Source: an uncultured Desulfobulbus sp.
GTDB taxonomy: Bacteria > Desulfobacterota > Desulfobulbia > Desulfobulbales > Desulfobulbaceae
NCBI RefSeq assembly: GCF_963664075.1
Contig: NZ_OY760916.1
Span: 3,803,001-3,867,000, forward strand
Length of the DNA stretch: 64,000 bases
Direction of reading: 5' to 3'
Made by a program: the position numbers and the translations under genes
The notes under the pieces: generated by a model
Told to the model about the DNA's origin: nothing
Database searches by the model: none
What the model saw: only the letters and a program-made list of their open reading frames with translations
Shown: positions 34,365-42,718 of the stretch, piece after piece
Layout: every line of letters starts with the position of its first letter
How positions within the stretch are numbered: the stretch's first letter is position 1

Positions 34365-35645
34365 TCAGCGATTCAACGGGCTGTGCATGCCGGGGTGGTC
34401 TTCATAGCTTTGGGCGGCGTGCACATAGATCATGGTGGTGTTGATGTCCTGGTGCCCGGCCAACTTTTGGATGTCCTGCAGCTTCACCCCTTCCTGAGCA
34501 AGCATGGTGAAGGCGGTGTGCCGGAGTGCATGTGGGCTCAGGGTTGTCTCTTCCCTGCTGATTTTGGCCTTCTCCAAGTATTTCCTGACCACGTTTTCCA
34601 CGGCCTTCACCGAAAGCGCTTTGTGCTTCCGGTCCCGCCTGATTGCCAATTCTTGCTGGTTGCGATCGTAGATGAAGGGGAGAAAGACCGGCGTTTCCCC
34701 ATCCACCGTGCCGCCCTGCTGCTTGACGGTCTCCAGCCAAGCATCAAAGGCACGCAGGGTCCGCCCATTCAAAATTATGGCGGTCTTTGGCCTATTCTGA
34801 AACTTCCCTTTCCGGTCAACAATCCAGACCTTTTGTTGTCCCTTTATCCGCTCGTGTTCCAGGTTCTTGTAGCGGAGCCCCGCAACCTCATTTGCCCGCA
34901 GGCCATACACCAGAATAACAAGCAGCATGGCATAATCACGCTTCCCTATGGCCGTTCGCTTGTTGACCTGCTTGAGTAGCCGTTCCGATTCCGCCGTTGA
35001 CAGCACGCTGTAATACCCCTTGTCTTTCTTGGGGAAAATCAGCTTCAGCCCCTTGAAAAAGATAGGGTTCTTGAACTTCCGGTTTTCGCGCTCCACGAAC
35101 TTGAAAAACCGGTTGAGGGCAACGAACTTGTTCCAGATCGTAGAGTCTTTATGGTGCTTTTCCTGCCTCAGGTGGTCCCGGTAGGCCAACATATCGGCGG
35201 CGGTGATCTCTGACAGATCCTTTCCGGCCCAGGTGAAAAACAGCTTAATCTGATTCTCATAGCTGCGCTTGGTGTTGGCGGTGTTCTGTTCCGCTATGAA
35301 GGCGGCAAGGTACTTTTTGAACTCATCGCTTGCCGCGCCCTTATGGGTTTTGAAGCTACCAAGATTTTCAATCGGGTTTACAAAGCCTTTAAACCGCTTT
35401 TGAAGGAATTTAAAAAAATTGTTGAGGATGGAGAATTTCCGCTTGGTGGTGGCCGGGCTATGCTCTGCAGCAAGAAAGGCCTGATATTCGTGCAAGACGG
35501 CTTCGTCAACCTGGCTCAGGCCCAGCCCTTTAAAATCGAAAAATTGCTGAATCTCGGAACGGTAAACACGCTGACTCCCAGCCTTGTACTTTGCCAGGTA
35601 TTGGCCAAACAGCTTTTTCCCTTTTGAGGTATCAAGAAACGACAT
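34365..35645 (-). CDS. Tyrosine recombinase with two core-binding domains
   Basis: A 426-residue protein, started at ATG 35645 with a GGTGG-type ribosome site; a longer form would overlap the upstream gene. The front half holds two successive SAM-like core-binding domains: about 5-85 (VYRSEIQQFFDFKGLGL...NNFFKFLQK) and 105-190 (SYENQIKLFFTWAGKDL...NRFFKFVER). The catalytic domain follows with VYGLRANEVAGL (Arg), LSPHALRHTAFTML (His, Arg) and AGHQDINTTMIYVH (His, Tyr). All catalytic residues are present. It is not next to the att sites, so it may resolve replication products or move other DNA. Confidence 0.87.
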   Translation of the reverse strand: MSFLDTSKGKKLFGQYLAKYKAGSQRVYRSEIQQFFDFKGLGLSQVDEAVLHEYQAFLAAEHSPATTKRKFSILNNFFKFLQKRFKGFVNPIENLGSFKTHKGAASDEFKKYLAAFIAEQNTANTKRSYENQIKLFFTWAGKDLSEITAADMLAYRDHLRQEKHHKDSTIWNKFVALNRFFKFVERENRKFKNPIFFKGLKLIFPKKDKGYYSVLSTAESERLLKQVNKRTAIGKRDYAMLLVILVYGLRANEVAGLRYKNLEHERIKGQQKVWIVDRKGKFQNRPKTAIILNGRTLRAFDAWLETVKQQGGTVDGETPVFLPFIYDRNQQELAIRRDRKHKALSVKAVENVVRKYLEKAKISREETTLSPHALRHTAFTMLAQEGVKLQDIQKLAGHQDINTTMIYVHAAQSYEDHPGMHSPLNR

Positions 35646-35646
35646 A

Positions 35647-36123
35647 TCACCACCCACCGGTTGACGGCTTCTCGGCTGCACGGGCACGATCAACAATCTT
35701 GCCCAGGGCAAAATAAACCTTCTGAGCCTGCTTGCGATTCAGCGACCGCACATCTTCCACCTTTGCTAATTTTTTCAGCCAACCCTTTATCTGTGCCTTG
35801 TCCCACCCCAAATCAGCAAACATCAAACGAATGTCCCTGACGTGGTAGAAACTGGCCAGATCCGCACCGCCTGCCACCTCATTCTCGAAAGGCGGCGGCA
35901 AAGGGATAGCCCGCACACCTTGCCGGGTAATAGCACCTATCAAGAAAAGGGCTTCCTGTCTTGAGAGAGCGGTCATACTCGGAATCCCGATCAGCTCCTT
36001 AATCATGTGGTACACATACTCGGCTGAAAAACCGTGCTGTTTCCCCTGAAAATGAATGGATTTGATCAACTGTTTTGGTATGGGCTCAAATACTTTGATA
36101 GGCCGTTTCATCGTCAATTCCAT
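35647..36123 (-). CDS. GemA-like (DUF1018-type) regulatory protein
   Basis: A 158-residue protein with two helical halves. The first, KSIHFQGKQHGFSAEYVYHM with the following MIKELIGIPSMTALSRQEAL, resembles the first half of phage Mu gp16/GemA-type proteins. The second, IKGWLKKLAKVEDVRSLNRK then QAQKVYFALGK, resembles the closing half (W..K.....l..l...qa..v...L). GemA modulates host gene expression and DNA supercoiling in Mu. The match is by eye and partial. It lies directly beside the iteron array, whose first copy starts 25 bp upstream of its start codon, so array binding could repress it. Confidence 0.45.
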   Translation of the reverse strand: MELTMKRPIKVFEPIPKQLIKSIHFQGKQHGFSAEYVYHMIKELIGIPSMTALSRQEALFLIGAITRQGVRAIPLPPPFENEVAGGADLASFYHVRDIRLMFADLGWDKAQIKGWLKKLAKVEDVRSLNRKQAQKVYFALGKIVDRARAAEKPSTGGW

Positions 36124-36143
36124 GTAGGGGGTGCATTTCCAAA

Positions 36144-36418
36144 ATGCTTACACCTTTACACCCTAGCGCTTTAAAAAGTTGAAATTCCGTTATTATTTCG
36201 GGTGTAAGCAAAATCGACTGCTTACACCCTGTGTCCTAAAAATTTAAAAATAACAGGATGTTGCATTACAAATCACCCCTTACACCCTACCGAAGAGACT
36301 TACACCCTAGGGTGTAAGCAAAACACCCGCTTACACCCTACTTACACCCTTGCTTACACCCTTTTTTATTTAATAATTTTAATTATTTATTATTAAAAGG
36401 GTGTAAAGGTGTAAGCAT
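36144..36418. repeat. 12-copy iteron array: candidate origin of the 12.2-kb element
   Basis: TTACACC (or GGTGTAA) starts at 36148, 36156, 36201, 36222, 36280, 36300, 36311, 36331, 36342, 36354, 36400 and 36408. The copies at 36201, 36311, 36400 and 36408 are inverted. The outermost pairs form a perfect 21-bp inverted repeat: arms 36144-36164 and 36398-36418, each beginning or ending ATGCTTACACC. An almost pure A/T stretch lies at 36362-36397 beside the densest copies. This is the design of an iteron replication origin. It resembles the array in the element at 5166-5478 in layout but not in sequence. Confidence 0.72.
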
Positions 36419-36691
36419 ATTCACATATACGCCCTACTTTATTTCAGCAGCCGACGTAAAAAATATGTTTGCTGGCAGTTTGAGAAATGTTATCAAAATA
36501 AATTTTGAGAGACCTTCCGGTTTTTCGCGCTGACCTTATTTTATTTTGGGCCAAAAACGGGCCCCCCTTCCGCCTCTTTTTCTTTTCTAGGGGGCTGTTT
36601 GATTATCAAAACGGCGTGAGAATGATATACAAAAGGTATCGGTGGAAATGGATTAACAACAAGCGCCAATCTCTATTCAGCAAGAGGGAAT

Positions 36692-36907
36692 ATGGACCCG
36701 TTTGAAGAGTGGTCAAAGATCGATGGAACGTTGCTTGAAGCCTACACGAAACGGTTTGGCATGGTCTGTTCATTCACGGCCCCTGATCTCACCGCCGAAG
36801 AGTTCAACCACCTTTTCCGGCAAGCTCTGGAGACAGGCGTTGAAATCGACTATGTAGCTGCAGGGTGGGACGATCCGGCAGCGTATCCGCTGGAAGCCAT
36901 TATTTGA
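36692..36907 (+). CDS. Small acidic protein
   Basis: A 71-residue protein (MDPFEEWSKIDGTLLEAYTK, later DLTAEEFNHLFRQALETGVE) with no recognised family. A ribosome site (GAGGGA) lies 5-6 nt upstream. It is the only plus-strand gene candidate inside the element and lies 270 bp beyond the iteron array. Composition looks coding, but with no homolog in view the call is moderate. Confidence 0.5.
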   Translation: MDPFEEWSKIDGTLLEAYTKRFGMVCSFTAPDLTAEEFNHLFRQALETGVEIDYVAAGWDDPAAYPLEAII

Positions 36908-36944
36908 CCATACAGCGGAAAGATCTGCAGCGGGTGCGGGTGTT

Positions 36945-37100
36945 TCACCGCGCCCGCTGCAGCCGGTCAAGCAGTGCCGCTTTTTGCTTGCGGTAGCAGC
37001 GATTGTTTTTTGATCCCATGCCGGGGAAGGCGGTAGCCGCAGATAATCTTTTACCCCTCGTCTTAAACCCCTTTCCCTTTCGTTTCATGGTCGATTTCAT
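36945..37100 (-). CDS. Very small basic protein
   Basis: A 51-residue frame starting MKSTMKRKGKGFKTRGKRLS and ending LLDRLQRAR. It contains about 17 Lys and Arg, one Cys, and GAGG 8 nt before ATG 37100. It lies 21 bp after the Mor-like gene in the same direction, so a shared transcript is likely. Its end overlaps a GC-rich hairpin (arms 36925-36934 and 36953-36962). Function unknown; nucleic-acid binding would fit the charge. Confidence 0.5.
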   Translation of the reverse strand: MKSTMKRKGKGFKTRGKRLSAATAFPGMGSKNNRCYRKQKAALLDRLQRAR

Positions 37101-37121
37101 AAGCCCATCCTCTCTGTTACT

Positions 37122-37445
37122 CTACCCATGGTCCGCCAATATCTTTTCAATCATGGATTGGCTCAGTTGCCAGTACCAAGCCAATTGACGGCCTGTTATT
37201 CCGCCCCCGTCGTACATTGCCCTAATCTGATCATTACGCCATTTGAGGAGAGCTCCATTTTGCTTGCGGATATACAGCGGGCTACCACCAAAGCGTTTTG
37301 ACAAAACCATAGCTATGGGGACACCCATTCCAGGAAAGGAAGATTCAACGGCCTCAGCCAGGAGTTGCACATCACCGGGTAAATTGTCAACTGACGGTCT
37401 GTATCGTTCCGGAATGCTGGTAACATCTAATGTATTTGGTCCCAT
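37122..37445 (-). CDS. Mor-family transcription activator
   Basis: A 107-residue protein matching the Mor/C activators of phage Mu. IPERYRPSVDNL opens the dimerisation part; GVPIAMVLSKRFGGSPLYIRK is the conserved strand region; WRNDQIRAMYDGGGITGRQL and AWYWQLSQSMIEKIL form the helix-turn-helix. In Mu such proteins switch on middle and late genes. In an element with no late genes it may drive its own operon, or read or interfere with a Mu-like helper, which is inference. Confidence 0.8.
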   Translation of the reverse strand: MGPNTLDVTSIPERYRPSVDNLPGDVQLLAEAVESSFPGMGVPIAMVLSKRFGGSPLYIRKQNGALLKWRNDQIRAMYDGGGITGRQLAWYWQLSQSMIEKILADHG

Positions 37446-37465
37446 CTATTGCCCTTCCCCTCGTT

Positions 37466-37663
37466 TCAGATGGCTGTTTTTAAATATTCCTCTTCTGTAA
37501 GCCCCATCTTGGCACACACTTCCTGTTCAATGGCATTCAGTGCCGTAGTTGCTGGTTTGTCACTTGTGGATGCCTCGACGTTTAAAAATTCCCCTTCCGT
37601 GAGCCCCATTTTTGCGCAAATTTCACGCTCCATGGCGTTGAGTGCTATCCTTCCGTTTTGCAT
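37466..37663 (-). CDS. Small protein made of two repeats
   Basis: A 65-residue protein. ALNAMEREICAKMGLTEGEF (about 7-26) is repeated as ALNAIEQEVCAKMGLTEEEY (about 41-60), joined by a Ser/Thr/Asp linker. The same short motif (L...E..vC..mGlt...f) occurs near the C-terminus of Mu-like phage protease/scaffold proteins. Here it stands alone in duplicate. It may mimic or bind a partner of that helper protein; this is speculative. It lies between the Mor-like and coiled-coil genes. Confidence 0.6.
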   Translation of the reverse strand: MQNGRIALNAMEREICAKMGLTEGEFLNVEASTSDKPATTALNAIEQEVCAKMGLTEEEYLKTAI

Positions 37664-37697
37664 ATTTCTCCTTTAAGAAAAAACGTTTGGTATTCTT

Positions 37698-38714
37698 TTA
37701 CAGGGGTGCTGGTATCCCCTCAGGGATATTGATTCCGAGCTTGCATAACCGCTGAGTCTCGGCATCAATCTTTTCCTGAACATCTGCGCTGTTGAATTTA
37801 TAAAGCAAGCCTTGGCGGCCTGGTGTCTCCTGAGCCGTGCAGACATCCAATGAAAAAGACGGGATCTCAAAGCGGCTGCCGTATGGGCCAAAAACCTTTC
37901 TTTGTGCTCCGCACTGACCAAGAATAGTCGCAAGAGCAATTACCTTGGAATAGGCACCGGCAAGGGTGCCAGCCTCTTTGACATACTCGCCTGCAGCCTT
38001 TTCCAACTCTTGATCAAGGAAGGTAGACAGGCCGTCAAGGTAATTCTGTTTTGCAACAACAACCTCTTGCTGCAGCGTCCCAACCTTTCGCGTCAGCCCT
38101 GCTATTTCTTGCTTGGTTTTGGCGTTGATTGCTTCCTGATTGGCCCTCGCCTCCTCCTCTTTCGCAATGTCTGCTGTGAGTGCTTCTAGGCGTGTTTGGT
38201 CTGTTGAGTCACCGCCAGCGATATCTGCAAGCAGATCCTCTTTTTCTTTGGTCAGCCGCGCCAAGGTCCCATTTTCCTTCTGGCCTATGACAAGCTCTTC
38301 CTCTCGCACAGCAAGCAGCCCTTTAAAATTTGCCAGGCTCTCCCATAGCTTGTCATAGGCCGTTTGCAGCGGCAGAAGTTCTTTGACGGTAATTTGCAGT
38401 TCAAGACCGGCAAGCTGTTCCTGCAGGTCATTGAGCTGTGCGTTAATCTCTGCTCTCTCTTTTTGATCATCCTTCACGGCAGCAACCACCCGGTCAATGG
38501 TATCCATAGAGGCATGGTAAGTGGAGCGGATATGCGGTTGCCATTTTTGCTTATCAGTCCCATAGCGGGCCTTGATATTTTCAACCCGTGTTTGAGCCTC
38601 CCACCTTTCACGCTGCATTTGATCCAGTGGGTGCAGGTGGTACAGGCTTTTTTTGGTCTGCTCGATTTCAGCAAGCAGGGCACGTTTCTTTTCCAGGGTT
38701 TCGCTAACAATCAT
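37698..38714 (-). CDS. Coiled-coil protein of the replication operon
   Basis: A 338-residue protein dominated by long helices and heptads at about 1-30, 85-120 and 135-225 (for example EINAQLNDLQEQLAGLELQI and LTRKVGTLQQEVVVAKQNYL). The C-terminal 100 residues are mixed (KVFGPYGSRFEIPSFSLDVC). No ATPase motif is present. It follows the primase gene by 22 bp in the same direction and is probably in the same operon. Function not recognised. Confidence 0.65.
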   Translation of the reverse strand: MIVSETLEKKRALLAEIEQTKKSLYHLHPLDQMQRERWEAQTRVENIKARYGTDKQKWQPHIRSTYHASMDTIDRVVAAVKDDQKERAEINAQLNDLQEQLAGLELQITVKELLPLQTAYDKLWESLANFKGLLAVREEELVIGQKENGTLARLTKEKEDLLADIAGGDSTDQTRLEALTADIAKEEEARANQEAINAKTKQEIAGLTRKVGTLQQEVVVAKQNYLDGLSTFLDQELEKAAGEYVKEAGTLAGAYSKVIALATILGQCGAQRKVFGPYGSRFEIPSFSLDVCTAQETPGRQGLLYKFNSADVQEKIDAETQRLCKLGINIPEGIPAPL

Positions 38715-38736
38715 TATTCGTTCCTCTCGAATTTTC

Positions 38737-41514
38737 TTACTTGAAGGTACGGGTCAGGCGGTGCAGCCGGTTCCCGTTGACTTTTTTTGCCTGGTACTCA
38801 AAGCCCCATCCAGCCCGCTGCAACGTATCCAGAGAATCCTTGATTCTGGCGCCAAGCTGTGCGGCCGATTTGAATGGGTTTGCTATGCCGCGCTCCCTGG
38901 CCAGCACATCAAAGGCCATGCAGAACCCGGTGGTGGTTGCGTAGAAGTCGACCTTTTTCAGCTCGTGGCCGTCGCGATCCGCTTCAGCATTGATGCCATA
39001 TTGCAGCTTGAACCCTTCCGGCCTGATCTCGTATTCACTGAACAGCGCTTCCAGGTTGTAGAGAATCCTGTTCGTCTCAGATTCAGTGGCAAAGGCCCGC
39101 TGGTTCTGGTCACGAATCCAATTATCCAGTATCCACCTGGCCTCACCCTGTGCTGCAGGATCTTGGGTTTGCGGCATGTACTTGACAACCTCTTGCAAGA
39201 TGATGAAGAGCATGGCGTACAGCTCGTTGAGGCGGGATTTTGAGTGGGCGGGGTACTCGGTGCGGATGGCCTTGAGGGCGGCGGCTTTCTTCTCGTCGAT
39301 CTTCGGCAGGATGTCGTGAGCAACGATTTTGAAGATGGCGCTCCAAATCAGGTCACGGGCTTCTTTCAGGTCGGATTCAACCGCGATTGACTCACGGAAA
39401 TCGGGATTATGGAACCGCTTGTCAAAAATGATCTCGTTGGTTCGTTCGATCAGTTCCGGTTCAACAAAGGGCTCAATGGAAGTGACAAGCAGCTGTGTGC
39501 AAGAGCGCTCATATACGTTGTCAGAATCGCTCCCTGCCTTACGTTTCTGCCGGGTGATACCTGTAGCCGCCGTGAGCAGAAAGTCACGCTTGCCGCCCTT
39601 TACTGCATCGGATTCAAGGTTGTCCGATATGGTCAGTGGAGAGATAGCCGCCTCGGAAAAATCCGAAGCGGCAGAACCTGTGGTCACGCAATCTTCCCCA
39701 TAAATGAGGGCGGAAAGCATAGAGGCCGCCGAGGTCTTGCCGCAGCCCTTGGTTCCTGAAAACTTGGTAATGCCACGGGCCTTGACATACTGCAGCAGCA
39801 CCACATTGAAGAGCAGGCAGACCACAAAGTATTTGTCAGCCAGGTCGCAGGCCAGGTTGTCAAAGATATGGGCCTTGAGGCTGGCCATCCCCTTCTTTAC
39901 GTCGGCATCTTTATGATAACGCAGGGGGTGCATTTTGGGAGAGTTGCGGAGCAGTACCCGTTCGGCGTTGGTGCCGTTGGGAGCCGGTTCTATCTTTTCA
40001 GGGCTGATTATGAGCAGGTCGTTATCTTCCCCGCAGAGGTTGAAGTAGACAGTGCTCTCTTTGACGTTGGTGTATATCCACCCTGGTACCGATGTACGGT
40101 CGCCCCGCAGGTAGGCTTGGCTTTCAATATTCTGGATAATCAGACGAAAACCGTTAGTGGCGGCATTGATCCTGGCTTCACTGTAGATCAGGGCCTTGAA
40201 CGGCGTGTTGGTGCCGATCTTGTAAATCCAGTTGTTGAAGTAGAGGTAGCATTCCTCGCCGTCTATGAAGAATTTCCCCCGCGCCTGGAACCACTCGAAG
40301 CAGATCTTGCCAAAGGTGTCATAATCGAACTTCGTTTCACGCTTGGTGACAAAATGTGAGTACCACGACTTCAATTCTTGCAGCGGCGGGTAATACCGTT
40401 CTGCGCTCTGCTTCAAGGCCTTTAAGGCCTCTTCTGGCTTACCTTGGCCCCGTAGATATTCGTCAACGTCTTTCACCTCACGATCAAAGCGCACCAGAAA
40501 GACGGTTGTTGCCTCTTCCGGCATGGTTCGGGCCAGTGTCGGTGGCGTGCAATGCCCTCGGAGTGCCTGGCAAACCGCCTTTATGTATTTTTCCCCGGCC
40601 TCGTCATTGTCGAAGCAGAGGTACAAGGTTTTCCCTGGTGCCCATGACGTCAGGTATTCGAGCTGATTTTTTGAAATTTGCCCGTTAATGGCGGCCACAT
40701 TGGCCATTCCTCCCCGGCCATGCACTGTGAGCAAGTCATTTTCTCCCTCTACAAGGAAAACCTCTTTCCCCGCGAATGCTGGCATGTTGTAAAACAAAGA
40801 CCCGCCCTGCAGCCAATATTCGCCCGGCAAACGGTACTTGTATTGCTTCCGCTTATCCTTGATCGTGAACCCGGCAACATGGCCTTTCATGTTGCGGTGC
40901 GGATAGATGAACAAATCCCGAACAAAAAAATCCTGCAGCTTTCCGTTTTTGAGCTTGGCAAGGCCGGACTCTATGAGCTGATCTTCGGTAAACCCCTTGC
41001 CTTTCAAATAAGCGTGCAGCATGCCGTCTGTGTAGCCTACTGTGAGCGCGGTAAGCGTCTTATCAGTATGGCAGCGCACCCGGCGTTGATAATTCAGGGC
41101 TCTGCTCTCCCCCATCAAGGCATCATGATAAAAGGCTGCAGCCTCATCAAAGATGCTCAGGTGTGCTTGGTGGGCCTGCTCTTCTTCAGGTGTTCGGGTT
41201 GGCCCCTGTGGCTTGGCCAGCTCGTGGCCGTGATATTCGGCGAGGATCTGCAGCGCCTGGCCCTTGTCGCACTGGTCAAGGCGCTGAATGAAATCGTAGA
41301 TGTCGCCCCCGGCTTCATCGGGATTGCACTGGAAGCAGTGGAAACGCTGCTCTGTAGGGGTTATTCGGAAGCAGTCGTGTCCCTCGCAAAACGGGCACGA
41401 CTCAAGGTTTAATGTATCGCCCCCGGCGTTGGTGGTTGCTTTGGCGGTACGCTCGCAGATGTACTCCGCCAGGTCGGTACGATCTTTGAGGGTTGCAAAG
41501 TCGTTTCCCATCAT
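38737..41514 (-). CDS. CHC2 zinc-finger primase / helicase
   Basis: A 925-residue replication protein. It has a DnaG-type zinc finger (CPFCEGHDCFRITPTEQRFH then CFQCNPDEAGGDIYDFIQRL, about 39-75), TOPRIM motifs (KEVFLVEGENDLLTVHGRGG near 250 and KTLYLCFDNDEAGEKY near 295), and a C-terminal ATPase with Walker A FSGTKGCGKTSAASML near 593. It should prime and unwind DNA at the iteron array 2.3 kb away. The start overlaps the stop of the upstream gene (ATGATG at 41514-41509). The layout is like the P4 alpha protein and archaeal plasmid primases. No gene symbol is justified. Confidence 0.88.
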   Translation of the reverse strand: MMGNDFATLKDRTDLAEYICERTAKATTNAGGDTLNLESCPFCEGHDCFRITPTEQRFHCFQCNPDEAGGDIYDFIQRLDQCDKGQALQILAEYHGHELAKPQGPTRTPEEEQAHQAHLSIFDEAAAFYHDALMGESRALNYQRRVRCHTDKTLTALTVGYTDGMLHAYLKGKGFTEDQLIESGLAKLKNGKLQDFFVRDLFIYPHRNMKGHVAGFTIKDKRKQYKYRLPGEYWLQGGSLFYNMPAFAGKEVFLVEGENDLLTVHGRGGMANVAAINGQISKNQLEYLTSWAPGKTLYLCFDNDEAGEKYIKAVCQALRGHCTPPTLARTMPEEATTVFLVRFDREVKDVDEYLRGQGKPEEALKALKQSAERYYPPLQELKSWYSHFVTKRETKFDYDTFGKICFEWFQARGKFFIDGEECYLYFNNWIYKIGTNTPFKALIYSEARINAATNGFRLIIQNIESQAYLRGDRTSVPGWIYTNVKESTVYFNLCGEDNDLLIISPEKIEPAPNGTNAERVLLRNSPKMHPLRYHKDADVKKGMASLKAHIFDNLACDLADKYFVVCLLFNVVLLQYVKARGITKFSGTKGCGKTSAASMLSALIYGEDCVTTGSAASDFSEAAISPLTISDNLESDAVKGGKRDFLLTAATGITRQKRKAGSDSDNVYERSCTQLLVTSIEPFVEPELIERTNEIIFDKRFHNPDFRESIAVESDLKEARDLIWSAIFKIVAHDILPKIDEKKAAALKAIRTEYPAHSKSRLNELYAMLFIILQEVVKYMPQTQDPAAQGEARWILDNWIRDQNQRAFATESETNRILYNLEALFSEYEIRPEGFKLQYGINAEADRDGHELKKVDFYATTTGFCMAFDVLARERGIANPFKSAAQLGARIKDSLDTLQRAGWGFEYQAKKVNGNRLHRLTRTFK

Positions 41515-41768
41515 GCACCCCCTTCCGGACCACGGCGTAACCGGTCTATGGCCTGGTCAATGTCGAGCTCGTCGAGAAAACCACGTTCATAACGGAGCCT
41601 TTTAAGGACAGCATCCAGCAGCTCAAGTTCTTCAACTATGACTGTCGCTTCACGGTAGGAAAGAGGCTCAGCGGTGAATTTCGTCAGCAGGGATATGCGT
41701 TTTTTGAGGGGTTGCACGCCACAAAAAAGCCTGATAGCCGGTCGCTTGATTTTCTGGCTCTTTTTCAT
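41511..41768 (-). CDS. Hypothetical small protein, coupled to the primase
   Basis: An 85-residue protein, basic at the start (MKKSQKIKRPAIRLF) and helical with a Leu/Glu-rich middle (YREATVIVEELELLDAVLKR). It overlaps both neighbours by 4 nt (ATGA at 41765-41768 and at 41511-41514), so it is translated as part of one tight operon. No family recognised. Confidence 0.65.
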   Translation of the reverse strand: MKKSQKIKRPAIRLFCGVQPLKKRISLLTKFTAEPLSYREATVIVEELELLDAVLKRLRYERGFLDELDIDQAIDRLRRGPEGGA

Positions 41769-42325
41769 GACGCCACCTCCTCACCTCGCTGATCCGCAAG
41801 GGTGGCAGGCTTCTTTTTGCTGCTTTTGGCTGGCTGCCACTTCTTCATCAACTCAAGAATGATGGTTTCAATGGCCTTGGCCCTGGTCTTATCGGTAAGG
41901 GATCCGTCACCCTGCAAAACAGCACTTGTTTTGGACAGAGCGTCAGTAAGCCTTTCCACGGTTTCCTTACCAAAAGCTCCATGACTGGCCATATCCGCTA
42001 TTTGTTCAGCCTGTTTCAGCTTATATGCGGCGCTGTCCTCATATTGGGCCACATAGCCTTCAATGATACGCTCGTTGCGCTCTGTGCACAGGTCAATGAG
42101 TTGGCCAAGGCCGGATTGCAAATCTTGCGCTATTCGGTGGGCTTTTGAACCACGTGTTAAAGGCTGTGGATCGAACCAAGAAAGGCTGGCTGATTTAACC
42201 AGCTCAGACAGGGCACGGATTGCATTGTTGGCCTCGTGTAAGGCTTCCTGCAGCTCAATAGGGGTACAGTTGGCGGGGAGGTGGAAAGAGGTGGTGGTAG
42301 GTACTTCTTGCGAACAATCAAACAT
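41765..42325 (-). CDS. Hypothetical helical protein, first gene after the RNA leader
   Basis: A 186-residue protein. I start it at ATG 42325 (MFDCSQEV), which has GGAG about 8 nt upstream; the longer frame would read through the structured RNA at 42351-42413. It is mostly helical (PIELQEALHEANNAIRALSE, VERLTDALSKTSAVLQG) with a Lys-rich end (KKWQPAKSSKKKPATLA). No family is recognised. It heads the replication operon directly after the tandem RNA motifs, so those RNAs probably control it and the primase downstream. Confidence 0.65.
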   Translation of the reverse strand: MFDCSQEVPTTTSFHLPANCTPIELQEALHEANNAIRALSELVKSASLSWFDPQPLTRGSKAHRIAQDLQSGLGQLIDLCTERNERIIEGYVAQYEDSAAYKLKQAEQIADMASHGAFGKETVERLTDALSKTSAVLQGDGSLTDKTRAKAIETIILELMKKWQPAKSSKKKPATLADQRGEEVAS

Positions 42326-42350
42326 GGTTGGTACTCCAAAAAATAAAAAT

Positions 42351-42413
42351 GCCCAGAGTGGTACCACGCCTAAGAGGGCGTCGGGGTCCTCGCGGATACC
42401 CCCCACTCTGAGC
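42351..42413 (-). ncRNA. Structured RNA motif, copy 2
   Basis: The outer stem pairs CAGAGTGG (42354-42361) with CCACTCTG (42403-42410), extended by two pairs after a mismatch. Inside, ACGCC/GGCGT (42366-42370 and 42377-42381) form a hairpin whose loop reads CTCTTA on the minus strand, and next to it lies the conserved block CGGGGTCCTCGCGGATACC (42382-42400). The same plan occurs at 42605-42678 with different stem sequences, so the structure is kept while bases change. The strand is inferred from the genes. It resembles the C4/CI antisense immunity RNAs of P1 and P4 in place and shape. Confidence 0.6.
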
Positions 42414-42604
42414 AAATTCAAATTCTGGATGTGCGCATATATTCAGCCGTGCCCGTACACCTTGGGCGGTGTCGGCAACAGGCTGTGCGCAAATAAAAAA
42501 TTCCCGGTTTAAGGTGTGCGGGAGCCACCCTCTTAGTTTGGTATCTGCAAGATACGGAAAAGCCGCAGAGTTCGCAAGAATTTTGTACTGAGATTGCAAC
42601 AAAC

Positions 42605-42678
42605 TGCCAAGACTGCAAACCAACGGCCCCAAGAGGAATGGCCGTCGGGGTCCTTGCCGATACCCAGCAGTCTTGGCA
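42605..42678 (-). ncRNA. Structured RNA motif, copy 1
   Basis: The outer 12-bp stem is perfect (TGCCAAGACTGC at 42605-42616 with its complement at 42667-42678). An inner hairpin pairs ACGGCC (42623-42628) with GGCCGT (42640-42645) around a loop that reads CCTCTT on the minus strand. Next is the block CGGGGTCCTTGCCGATACC (42646-42664), shared with copy 2. It lies 40 bp beyond the AlpA gene, in the leader of the replication operon. Confidence 0.62.
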
Positions 42679-42718
42679 AGATTCGCTGCAATGGTCATGA
42701 GAAAGGCCACGTTGCACA

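Noticed and set aside
36124..36430. CRISPR array
   Set aside because: Units are 7-11 bp, occur in both directions and have irregular short spacers. They are iterons, and no cas gene is present anywhere in the window.
36505..36705. 66-codon plus-strand frame near the iteron array
   Set aside because: No ribosome site or family, biased composition, and it overlaps a better small gene at 36692.
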